Origin: Rhabditoides inermis
Taxonomy: Eukaryota; Nematoda; Chromadorea; Rhabditida; Rhabditidae
Direction of reading: 5' to 3'
Assembly (NCBI GenBank): GCA_963966185.1
Contig: CAWZYM010000406.1
Location: forward strand, 265,001 to 329,000
DNA: 64,000 bases
The translations under genes were made by a program, and so were the position numbers. Below are positions 36,201 to 53,107 of this stretch, piece after piece. The notes below the pieces were generated by a model, which was given only the letters and a program-made list of their open reading frames with translations, did not search any database and was not told where the DNA came from. How positions within the stretch are numbered: the stretch's first letter is position 1; every line of letters begins with the position of its first letter.

Positions 36201-37401
36201 CTTTTATGCGCATAGTAATAATAATATCTGTAGAAAAGCAGTCAAGATACTATCAACCAGATTCTGATAGACTGTGAAACTTTCTGTTCATTTAAATTTA
36301 CTAAAAAAAATTTGAAAAATAAGGAATTAAATAAAGATCAATCATCTACCGGAATACTCTGACAACAGCACTTCTAGCACAGTTCCTGATAGCACTTCTA
36401 GAGCACATATCAAGTCAATCTATATATATCAATCGATAGATAATTTTCTTTTCTTTTTTATACTTATATTTCTAGCGCGCGAAGCGCGCTAGTCGGGTGT
36501 AAGTGCAAAATGCCCTATGGTTTCCGCACTTTTTGTCCGTCCGTCCATCGCTCTACCGCGCCACCCACTACTCCTATCTAGCCAAACGTGACATCGATCC
36601 GATGGTCTCGGTCTCGAGATGCAGGATTCCAATTTTCAGCCCTTTATCTCTCATATTCGCGGAGCTAAAAGCCTTAAAGAAAATTCGACGAAATAGCGCG
36701 TAATCAGAGAGAGTCAGACAGAAAAAACAGCGAAATAGTGTGTCAGATAAAGAGACGGTTAGGTCGTTGAACGGTTGCATCGAGTAGGCCTTACAAGAAC
36801 GAGTACTGCGAATCGCAGACTTCAGCTATCGAAAAACGGTTTCGACGTCACTCCTCTACACTCCCTCACCTACAAATTGGCCCGTAATCTTTTTATAACT
36901 CCTCCTGGTTTCTTTTCACGAAGTGATTTAATCGAGGCGAGGCGACACCAAACAGTTGTCGCGGGCTGTTCAAGAAAACTAGGCAACCGTGTCAGATCTC
37001 CCTTTACTACAACATGCAAATAGGTGGCCACTACACTTCTACCAAAATTTGCATCTTTTTGTGACCTCTTACGCCCGCTATCAATTAGGTTCCTCTAATC
37101 GACGCCACTTTATTGCCCCGCGACGAGAGAGTGTGGCGAGGTGAGAGTGCGCCAGCTGCCAGTCTGTCTGATGTCAGAGAAAAAGACAGTAAATTGTGCA
37201 AATGAGCGAGAACAGTACCATGCACTATGAAACAGCTCACCACACTCCACAAACTGTGCAATTTCTATATTCTGAGCAAATACAATACAAACATAACTGT
37301 ATGCACTAACGACATTTTATATTCAATCAGGGAAGTGAGGCGAGGCGAAATACGTAACCTTCTTTTCTCATCCCTCTCCTTTTCTCATCCCTCTTTTTTC
37401 G

Positions 37402-37435
<34 letters not shown>

Positions 37436-37611
37436 ATCTCTCTCTCTCTCTTTCTTATCTCTCTCTCTCTCTTTCGTCTTTCTCTCTCTCTCTCGCTCTC
37501 TCTTTCGTCTCTTCTCTCTCTCTCTCTCGATTTTATAATATAAGACCAGTGATAACTATAATTTATATCTGTATCTTTAATAAATAAAAATTATCAACCA
37601 GCTACTGATAG

Positions 37612-40240
37612 ACTTTTACCGCGGAGCGTGCCGGAGCGCCCTCTTTGTGCATACGAGAGAGTGAAAGATCAGAGAGTAGGAGAGAATGCATATCAGTGGC
37701 AGTGATCAATATATTCTTATTTTTACTGATCTACTGATATACTTTGACCGCGGAGGCGCGCGAAGCGTGCCGGAGCGCCCTCTTTGTGCATACGAGAGAG
37801 TGAAAGATCAGAGAGTAGGAGAGAATGCATATCAGTGGCAGTGATCAATATATTCTTAACTTTACTGATCTACTGATATACTTTGACCGCGAAGGAGCGC
37901 GAAGCGTGCCGGAGCGCTTTCTATGTGCATACGAGAAAGTGAACGATAAGAGAGTCGGATAAAATGCATATCAGTAGCAGTGATCAATATATTCTTATTT
38001 TTACTGGTCTACCGATATACTTTGACCGCGGAGGCGCGCGAAGCGTGCCGGAGCGCTTTCTATGTGCATACGAGAAAGTGAACGATCAGAGAGTCGGAGA
38101 AAATGCATATCAGTAGCAGTGATCAATATATTCTTATTTTTACTGATCTACTGATACACTTTGACCGCGAAGGCGCGCGAAGCGTGCCGGAGCGCTTTCT
38201 ATGTGCATACGAGAAAGTGAACGATCAGAGAGTCGGAGAAAATGCATATCAGTAGCAGTGATCAATTTATTCTTATTATTACTGATCTACTGATATATTT
38301 TGACCGCGGAGGCGCGCGGAGCGTGCCGGAGCGCTTTCTATGTGCATACGAGAGAAAGAAAGATCAGAGAGTCGGAGAAAATTCATATCAGTAGCAGTGA
38401 TCAATGCATTCTTACTATTACTGATCTACTGATATATTTTGACCGCGGAAGCGCGCGGAGCGTGCCGGAGCGCTTTCTATGTGCATACGAGAAAGTGAAC
38501 GATCAGAGAATCGGAGAAAATTCATATCAGTAGCAGTGATCAATGCATTCTTACTATTACTGATCTACTGATATATTTTGACCGCGGAGGCGCGCGGAGC
38601 GTGCCGGAGCGCTTTCTATGTGCATACGAGAAAGTGAACGATCAGAGAATCGGAGAAAATTCATATCAGTAGCAGTGATCAATGCATTCTTACTATTACT
38701 GATCTACTGATATATTTTGACCGCGGAGGCGCGCGGAGCGTGCCGGAGCGCTTTCTATGTGCATACGAGAAAGTGAACGATCAGAGAATCGGAGAAAATT
38801 CATATCAGTAGCAGTGATCAATGCATTCTTACTATTACTGATCTACTGATAGAATTTGACCGCGGAGGCGCGCGGAGCGTGCCGGAGCGCTTTCTATGTG
38901 CATACAAGAGAAAGAAATCTCAGAGAGTCGGAGAAAATTCATATCAGTAGCAGTGATCAATGCATTCTTACTATTACTGATCTACTGATATATTTTGACC
39001 GCGGAGGCGCGCGGAGCGTGCCGGAGCGCTTTCTATGTGTATACGAGAAAGTGAACGATCAGAGAGTCGGAGAAAATTCATATCAGTAGCAGTGATCAAT
39101 GCATTCTTACTATTACTGATCTACTGATATATTTTGACCGCGGAGGCGCGCGGAGCGTGCCGGAGCGCTTTCTATGTGCATACGAGAGAAAGAAAGATCA
39201 GAGAGTCGGAGAAAATTCATATCAGTAGCAGTGATCAATGCATTCTTACTATTACTGATCTACTGATATATTTTGACCGCGGAGGCGCGCGGAGCGTGCC
39301 GGAGCGCTTTCTATGTGCATACGAGAAAGTGAACGATCAGAGAATCGGAGAAAATTCATATCAGTAGCAGTGATCAATGCATTCTTACTATTACTGATCT
39401 ACTGATAGAATTTGACCGCGGAGGCGCGCGGAGCGTGCCGGAGCGCTTTCTATGTGCATACAAGAGAAAGAAAGCTCAGAGAGTCGGAGAAAATTCATAT
39501 CAGTAGCAGTGATCAATGCATTCTTACTATTACTAATCTACTGATATATTTTGACCGCGGAGGCGCGCGGAGCGTGCCGGAGCGCTTTCTATGTGTATAC
39601 GAGAAAGTGAACGATCAGAGAGTCGGAGAAAATTCATATCAGTAGCAGTGATCAATGCATTCTTACTATTACTGATCTACTGATATATTTTGACCGCGGA
39701 GGCGCGCGGAGCGTGCCGGAGCGCTTTCTATGTGCATACGAGAGAGTGAAAGATCAGAGAGTCGGAGAAAATTCATATCAGTAGCAGTGATCAATGCATT
39801 CTTACTATTACTGATCTACTGATATATTTTGACCGCGGAGGCGCGCGGAGCGTGCCGGAGCGCTTTCTATGTGCATACGAGAGAGTGAAAGATCAGAGAG
39901 TCGGAGAAAATTCATATCAGTAGCAGTGATCAATGCATTCTTACTATTACTAATCTACTGATATATTTTGACCGCGGAGGCGCGCGGAGCGTGCCGGAGC
40001 GCTTTCTATGTGCATACGAGAGAAAGAAAGATCAGAGAGTCGGAGAAAATTCATATCAGTAGCAGTGATCAATGCATTCTTACTATTACTGATCTACTGA
40101 TATATTTTGACCGCGGAGGCGCGCGGAGCGTGCCGGAGCGCTTTCTATGTGCATACGAGAAAGTGAACGATCAGAGAATCGGAGAAAATTCATATCAGTA
40201 GCAGTGATCAATGCATTCTTACTATTACTGATCTACTGAT
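37612..40240 (+). repeat. Type A satellite array, about 19 highly uniform monomers
   Basis: The period is 139. From about 38260 the copies have GGAGCGTGCCGGAGCGC, CAATGCATTCTTACTATTAC and GATATATTTTGACC. Markers recur at multiples of 139: ACGAGAGAAAGAAAGATC at 834-base spacing, and ACAAGAGAAAGAAA at 556-base spacing (near 38903 and 39459). The near identity implies very recent homogenisation. Confidence 0.95.
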
Positions 40241-43055
40241 AGAATTTGACCGCGGAGGCGCGCGGAGCGGCTGTCTGTGATCAAATGCGAGAATAGTAAT
40301 TTTATAATATTAGATCCGTGATAACTAATCATTGTCAACCAGCTACCGATAGAGTTTGACCGCTGAGGCGCGCGGACCGGCTGTCTATGATCATAGGCGA
40401 GAGTAGAGATTTTATAATATTAGATCCGTGAAAACTAATCATTGTCAACCAGCTACTGATAGAACTTGACCGCTGAGGCGCGCGGAGCGACTGTCTGTGA
40501 TCAAAGGCGAGAGTAGAGATTTTATATTATTAGATCCGTGATAACTAATCATTGTCAAACAGCTACCGATAGAGTTTGACCGCTGAGGCGCGCGGAGCGG
40601 CTGTCTGTGATCAAAGGCGAGAGTAGAGATTTTATACTACTAGATCCGTGATAACTAATCATTGTCAACCAGCTACTGATAGAATTTGACCGCTGAGGCG
40701 CGCGGACCGGCTGTCTATGATCATAGACGAGAGTAGATATTTTAAAATAATGGATCCGTGATAACTAATCATTGTCAACCAGCTACTGAAAGAATTTGAC
40801 CGCAGAGGCGCGCGGATCGGCTGTCTATGATCATAGGCGAGAGTAGATATTTTATAATATTAGATCCGTGATAACTAACCATTGTCAACCAGCTACTGAT
40901 AGAATTTGACCGCGGAGGCGCGCGGAGCGGCTGTCTATGATCATAGGCGAGAGTAGATATTTTATATTATTAGATCCGTGATAACTAATCATTGTCAACC
41001 AGCTACTGATAGAATTTGACCGCTGAGGCGCGCGGACCGGCTGTCTATGATCATAGGCGAGAGTAGAGATTTTATAATATTATATCCGTGATAACTAATC
41101 ATTATCAACCAGCTACTGATAGAATTTGACCGCGGAGGCGCGCGGAGCGGCTGTCTATGATCATAGGCGAGAGTAGAGATTTTATAATATTAGATCCGTG
41201 ATAACTAATCATTATCAACCAGCTACTGATAGAATTTGACCGCGGAGGCGCGCGGAGCGGCTGTCTATGATCATAGGCGAGAGTAGATATTTTGTAATAT
41301 TAGATCCGTGATAACTAATCATTGTCAACCAGCTACTGATAGAATTTGATCGCTGAGGCGCGCGGACCGGCTGTTTATGATCATAGGCGAGAGTAGATAT
41401 TTTATAATATTAGATCCGTGATAACTAATCATTGTCAACCAGCTACTGATAGAATTTGACCGCAGAGGCGCGCGGACTGGCTGTCTATGATCATAGGCGA
41501 GAGTAAATATTTTATAATATTAGATCCGTGATAACTAATCATTGTCAACCAGCTACTGATAGAATTTGACCGCGGAGGCGCGCGGAGCGGCTGTCTATGA
41601 TCATAGGCGAGAGTAGATATTTTATAATATTAGATCCGTGATAACTAATCATTGTCAACCAGCTACTGATAGAATTTGACCGCAGAGGCGCGCGGACTGG
41701 CTGTCTATGATCATAGGCGAGAGTAAATATTTTATAATATTAGATCCGTGATAACTAATCATTGTCAACCAGCTACTGATAGAATTTGACCGCGGAGGCG
41801 CGCGGAGCGGCTGTCTGTGATCAAAGGCGAGAGTAGAGATTTTATACTACTAGATCCGTGATAACTAATCATTGTCAACCAGCTACTGATAGAATTTGAC
41901 CGCTGAGGCGCGCGGACCGGCTGTCTATGATCATAGACGAGAGTAGATATTTTAAAATAATGGATCCGTGATAACTAATCATTGTCAACCAGCTACTGAA
42001 AGAATTTGACCGCAGAGGCGCGCGGATCGACTGTCTATGATCATAGGCGAGAGTAGATATTTTATAATATTAGATCCGTGATAACTAACCATTGTCAACC
42101 AGCTACTGATAGAATTTGACCGCGGAGGCGCGCGGAGCGGCTGTCTATGATCATAGGCGAGAGTAGATATTTTATATTATTAGATCCGTGATAACTAATC
42201 ATTGTCAACCAGCTACTGATAGAATTTGACCGCTGAGGCGCGCGGACCGGCTGTCTATGATCATAGGCGAGAGTAGAGATTTTATAATATTATATCCGTG
42301 ATAACTAATCATTATCAACCAGCTACTGATAGAATTTGACCGCGGAGGCGCGCGGAGCGGCTGTCTATGATCATAGGCGAGAGTAGAGATTTTATAATAT
42401 TAGATCCGTGATAACTAATCATTATCAACCAGCTACTGATAGAATTTGACCGCGGAGGCGCGCGGAGCGGCTGTCTATGATCATAGGCGAGAGTAGATAT
42501 TTTGTAATATTAGATCCGTGATAACTAATCATTGTCAACCAGCTACTGATAGAATTTGATCGCTGAGGCGCGCGGACCGGCTGTTTATGATCATAGGCGA
42601 GAGTAGATATTTTATAATATTAGATCCGTGATAACTAATCATTGTCAACCAGCTACTGATAGAATTTGACCGCAGAGGCGCGCGGACTGGCTGTCTATGA
42701 TCATAGGCGAGAGTAAATATTTTATAATATTAGATCCGTGATAACTAATCATTGTCAACCAGCTACTGATAGAATTTGACCGCGGAGGCGCGCGGAGCGG
42801 CTGTCTATGATCATAGGCGAGAGTAGATATTTTATAATATAAGATCCGTGATAACTAATCATTGTCAACCAGCTACTGATAGAATTTGACCGCTGAGGCG
42901 CGCGGACCGGCTGTCTATGATCATAGGCGAGAGTAGAGATTTTATAATATTAGATCCGTGAAAACTAATCATTGTCAACCAGCTACTGATAGAATTTGAC
43001 CGCGGAGGCGCGCGGAGCGACTATCTATGATCGTAAGCGAGAGTAGTTATTTTAT
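40241..43055 (+). repeat. Type B satellite array, about 25 monomers with an 11-mer higher-order repeat
   Basis: A block of 1210 bases (11 x 110) occurs twice. TTTATACTACTAG (about 40631 and 41841), TTTAAAATAATGGATCC (about 40741 and 41951) and TTTGATCGCTGAGG (about 41345 and 42555) each recur 1210 bases apart. Within a block a two-monomer repeat (CGCAGAGGCGCGCGGACTGG, 41461 and 41681) shows nested growth. Confidence 0.95.
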
Positions 43056-44265
43056 GAAGAGAAAGTGAAAGATCAGAGAGTATAAGAAAATGCATATCTG
43101 TATCAGTGATCAATGTATTATTATAATTACTGATCTACTGATAGAGTTTTAACGCGGAGGCGCGCGGAGCGTGCCGGAGCGCCTCCTATGTGCATCCGAG
43201 AGAGTGAAATATCGGAGAGTCGGAGAGAATGCATATCAGTAACAGTGATCAATATATTCTTATTATTACTGATCTACTAATAGACTTTGACCGCGGAGGA
43301 GCGCGAAGTGTGCCAAAGCGCTTTCTAGAGCAAAGGAGAGAGAGAGAGAAAATAAAAATCTCTAAAAAAAATAAAAATTGTCAACCAGCTACTGACAGGC
43401 TTCTACCGCGGAGTGTGCCGGAGCGCCCTCTAAGTGTATACGAGAGAGTAAAAGATCAGAGAGTGAGAGAGAATGCATATCAGTATCAGTGATCAATATA
43501 TTGTTATAATTACTGATCTACTGATCGGCTTTGACCGCGGAGGCGCGCGAAGCGTGCCGGAGCGCTTTCTATGTGCATACGAGAAAGTGAACGATCAGAA
43601 GTCGGATAAAATGCATATCAGTATCAGTGATCAATATATTCTTATTATTACTGATCTACTGATATACTCTGACCGCGGATGCGCGCGAAGCGTGCCGGAG
43701 CGCCTTCTATGTGCATACGAGAAAGTGAACGATCAGAAGTCGGAGAAAATGCATATCAGTATCAGTAATCAACATATTCTTATTTTTACTGATCTACTGA
43801 TATACTTTGACCGCGGAGGCGCGCGAAGCGTGCCGGAGCGCTTTCTATGTGCATACGAGAGAGTAAAAGATCAGAGAGTTGAAGGAAAATGCATATCAGT
43901 ATCAGTGATCAATATATTCTTTTTTTTTACTGATCTACTGATATACTTTGACCGCGGAAGCGCGCGAAGCGTGCCGGAGCGCTTTCTATGTGCATACGAG
44001 ATAGTGAAAGATCAGAGAGTCGGAGAAAATGCATATCAGTATCAGTGATCAATATATTCTTATGTTTACTGATCTACTGATATACTTTGACCGCGGAGGC
44101 GCGCGGAGCGTGCCGGAGCGCTTTCTATGTGCATACGAGAGAGTAAAAGATCAGAGAGTTGAAGGAAAATGCATATCAGTATCAGTGATCAATATATTAT
44201 TATAATCACTGATCTACTGATCGGCTTTGACCGCGGAGCGTGCCGAAGCGCTTTCTATGAGAATA
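43056..44265 (+). repeat. Type A satellite array with a (GA)n run and an internal spacer remnant
   Basis: It opens with the recurrent B-to-A fusion. At about 43326-43350 a monomer's GAGAGAG is expanded. It is followed by ATAAAAATTGTCAACCAGC, the end of a CT-module spacer, implying an internal recombination with a head-to-array boundary. Five or six A monomers follow. Confidence 0.9.
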
Positions 44266-45561
44266 GTAAATATAACATCTGTAGAAAAGCAGTAAAGCAG
44301 ATACTATCAACCAGATACTGATAGACTGTGACGCTTTCTTAATATTTGAAACTACTGAAAAATAAAAAAATACGGAAATAAATAAAGATCAGTCATCTAC
44401 TGGAAGACTGACAACAGCACTTCTAGCACAGCTCCAAATAGCACTTCCAGAGCACATACCAAGTCAATCTATATATCTATCGATAGATAATTTTCTCCTC
44501 TAATTTATACCTATACTTCTAGCGCGCGAAGCGCGCTAGTCGGGTGTTAGTGTAAAATGCCCTATGGTTTCCGCACTTCTTGTCCGTCCGTCCATCGCTC
44601 TACCGCGCCACCCACTACTCCTATCTAGCCAAACGTGACATCGATCCGATGGTCTCGGTCCCGAGATGCAGGATTCCAATTTTCAGCCCTTTATCTCTCA
44701 TATCCGCGGAGCTATGAGCCTTAAAGAAAATTCGACGAAATAGCGCGTAATCAGAGAGAGTCAGACAGAAAAAACAGCGAAAAAGTGTGTCAGATGAAGA
44801 GACGGTTAGGTGGTTGAACGGTTGCATCGAGTAGGCCTTACAAGAACGAGTACTGCGAATCGCAGACTTCAGCTTTCGAGAAACGGTTTTCACGTCACTC
44901 CTCCAGACTACCTGATCTACAAATCTGCCCGTAATCTTTTTATAACTCCTCCTGGTTTCCTTTCACGAAGTGATTTAGTCGAGGCGAGGCAACACCAAAC
45001 AGTTGTCGCGGACTGTTCAAGAAAACTAGGCAATCGTGTAAGGTCTCCCTTTACTACAACATGTATATAGGTGGCCACTACACTTCTACAAAAATTTGCA
45101 TCTTTTTGTGACCTCTAACGCCCGCTCTCAATTAAATTCCTCTAATCGACGCCACTTTATTCCCCCGTGACGAGAGAGTGTGGCGAGGTGAGAGTGCGCC
45201 AGCTGCCAGTCTGTCTGATGTCAGAGAAAAAGACAGTCAATTGTGCAAATGAGCGAGAACATCACCACGCACTACCGAACAGCTCACCACACTCCAACAA
45301 ACTGTGCAAATTTTATTTTCTGAGCACATACAATAAAACATTACTATATGCACTCACGTCATTCTATATTCAACCAGGGAAGTGAGGCGAGGCGAAATAC
45401 TATGTAACCTCCTTTTTTCATCCAATTCCTTTTCTCATCTTTCTCTTTTTCGTCTCTCTCTCTCTCTTTCTTTCTTTAATTCTCTCCCTCTCTCCCTCTT
45501 TTCCTCTCTCTCTATCTCTCTCTCTTTCGTCTTTCTCTCTCTCGCTCTCGTTCTCTCTTTC

Positions 45562-45601
<40 letters not shown>

Positions 45602-45679
45602 ATTTTATAATAAAAGACCAGTGATAACTATAAATTATATTTGTATCTCTAATAAATAAAAGTTGTCAACCAGCTTCTG

Positions 45680-48165
<2,486 letters not shown>

Positions 48166-49354
48166 ATAGTAAATATAATATCTGTAGAAAAGCAGTAACT
48201 GTCAAATAGCTACTGATAGACTGTGACACTTCCTAAATGCTTGATAATACTGTAGATTAAAAATAAGGAAATAAATAAAGATCAGTCATCTACTGGAAGA
48301 CTCTGTCAACAGCACTTCTAGCACAGCTCCTAATAGCACTTCCAGACCACATATCAAATCAATCTATATATCAATCGATAGATAAACTTCTCCTCTTCTC
48401 AAACTTTTATTTCTAGCGCGCGTAGCGCGCTAGTCGCAGCGCCGCTGCGCCTATATGTGCAAAATGCCCTATGGTTTCCGTCTGTCCGTCCGTACGTCCA
48501 TCGCTCTACCGCGCCAGCCACTACTCCTATCTAGCCAAACGTGACATCGATCCAATGGTCTCGGTTCCTAGATGCAGGATTCCAATTTTCAGCTCTTTAT
48601 CTCTCATATCCGCGGAGCTATGAGCTCGAGAAACTCCGACGAAATAGCGCGTAATCAGAGAGAATCAGACAGAAAAGCAGCGAAATAGTGTGTAAGGTGA
48701 CGAGACGGTTAGGTGGTTGAGCGGTTGCGTCGAGTAGACCTTACAAGAACGAGTACTGCGAATCGCAGACTTCAGCTATCGAGAAACGGTTTTAACGTCA
48801 CTCCTCTACACTCCCTTACCTACAAATCTGCCCGAAATCGTTTTATAACTCTTTCTGGTTTCCTTTCACGAAGTGATTTAATCGAGGCGAGGCGACACCA
48901 AACATTTGTCGCGGGCTGTTCAAGAAAAGTAGGCAATCGTGTAAGATCTCCCTTTACTACAACATGCATATAGGTGGCCACTACACTTTTACCAAAATTT
49001 GCATCTTTTTGTGACCTATGACGCCTGCGATCAGCGGATTCCTTTAATCGACGTCGTTTTATTGCCCCGCGACGAGAGAGTGTGGCGAGGTGAGAGTGCG
49101 CCAGCTGCCAGTCAGTCTGCTGTTAGAGAAAGAAACAGTAAATTGTGCAAATGAGCGAGAACATCACCATGCACTACGAAACAGCTCACCACACTCCAAC
49201 AAACTGTGCGAATTCTATTTTCTGAGCACATACAATAAAACATTACTATGTGCACTCACGTCATTCTATATTCAAGCAGGGAAGTGAGGCGAGGCGAAAG
49301 AGTGCTACTATGTAGTACGCTCTACCACCTCCTCTTCTCATCCCTCTCTTCTTC

Positions 49355-49402
<48 letters not shown>

Positions 49403-49469
49403 TATATATTTTATGATATTAGATGAGTGATAACTAATAAATAATAATTGTCAACCAGCTGCTGATAGG

Positions 49470-51785
<2,316 letters not shown>

Positions 51786-51939
51786 TATGAGCATAGAAAA
51801 TATTATATCTGTAGAGAAACAGTAACTGTCAACCAGCTACTGATAGACTGTGACACTTTCTAAATATTGATAATACTGTAGATTAAAAATAAGGGGAAAA
51901 AAGATCAATCTACTGGGAGACTCTGACAACAGTACTTCT

Positions 51940-51960
51940 ATTAGGAGCACAGCTCCTAAT
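51940..51960. other. Newly formed 9+3+9 palindrome in the unit 12 tail
   Basis: ATTAGGAGC pairs perfectly with its reverse complement around the loop ACA. Other units read TTCTAGCACAGCTCCTAAT here; this one has six extra bases, TTAGGA, which are the reverse complement of TCCTAA a few bases downstream. That is the mark of a template-switch event. An identical copy lies at 58302-58322 in unit 13. Confidence 0.85.
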
Positions 51961-52955
51961 AACACTTCCAGAGAACATATCAAGTCAATCTATATAGCAA
52001 TCGATAGATAATTTTCTCCTCTTTTCAAACTTATATTTCTAGCGCGCGAAGCGCGCTAGTCTGGTGTAAGTGTAAAATGCCCTATGGTGTCTGTACGTCC
52101 ATCGCTCTACCGCGCCAGCCACTACTCCTATCTAGCCAAACGTGACATCGATCCGATGGTCTCGGTCCCGAGATGCAGGATTCCAATTTTCAGATCTTTA
52201 TCTCTCATATCCGCGGAGCTATAATCTCCAGAAAGTCCGACGAAATAGCGCGTAATCAGAGAGAGTCAGACACAAAAGCGGCGAAATAGTGTGTGAGGCG
52301 AGGAGACGGGTCACTGACGAATCGGCTGCGGTGAGTAGACCTTACAAGAACGAGCACTGCGGATCGCAGACTTCAGCTATCGAAAAACGGTTTCGACGTC
52401 ACTCCTCTACACTCCCTCACCTACAAATCTGCCCGTAATCTTTTTATAACTCCTCCTGGTTCCCTTTCACGAAGTGATTTAGTCGAGGCGAGGCGACACC
52501 AAACAGTTGTCGCAGGCTGTTCAAGAAAACTAGGCAATCGTATGAGGTCTCCCTTCACTACAACATGTATATAGGTGGCCACTACACTTCTACCAAAATT
52601 TGCATCTTTTAATGACCTCTGACGTCCGCTATCAATTAAATTCCTCTAATCGACGCCACTTTATTGCCCCGCGACGAGAGAGTGTGGCGAGGTGAGAGTG
52701 CGCCAGCTGCCAGTCTGTCTGCTGTTAGAGAAAGAAACAGTAAATTGTGCAAATGAGCGAGAACATCACCACGCACTACGAAACAGCTCACCACACTCCA
52801 CAAACTGTGTAAATTCTATATTCTGAGCGAATACAATGCAAATATAACTGTATGCCTTAACGACATTCTATATTCAATCAGGGAAGTGAGGCGAGGCGAA
52901 ATACTATGTAACCTCCTTTTCTCATCCAATTTCTTTTCTCATCCCTCTCTTTTTC

Positions 52956-52994
<39 letters not shown>

Positions 52995-53107
52995 CTCTCT
53001 CTCTTTCTCTCCCACTCTCCCACTCTCCCTCTCTCCCTCTCTCCCTCTCTCTCCCTCTCTCTCTATCTCTCGCTTATATTTTATAATATTAGACCAGTGA
53101 TAACTAT

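Larger units (their letters stand above)
33567..36492 (+). mobile_element. Repeat unit 9: Helitron-like element, 2926 bp, no CT tract, carrying a MITE
   Basis: It starts TCGCAGCGCCCGCTGCGCC with the common head. At about 34418 the head (GTGAGGCGAGAAATAC) is joined straight to TACGAGAAAATGAACG in an A monomer, so CT tract and spacer are gone at a different point from unit 7. There are about nine A monomers, several degenerate, and one cut short at 35430. A MITE lies inside. Hairpin 36472-36492 ends the unit. Confidence 0.6.
36493..44539 (+). mobile_element. Repeat unit 10: largest complete Helitron-like element, 8047 bp
   Basis: It starts TCGGGTGTAAGTGC with the extra CGCACTTTTTGTCCG also seen in units 2 and 11. 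The CT tract lies at about 37395-37530, followed by long A (about 19), long B (about 25) and shorter A arrays. The tail shares the private variants of the unit 2 tail, so head and tail subtype travel together inside the hairpin-bounded unit even though the arrays differ. Hairpin 44519-44539 ends the unit. Confidence 0.6.
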
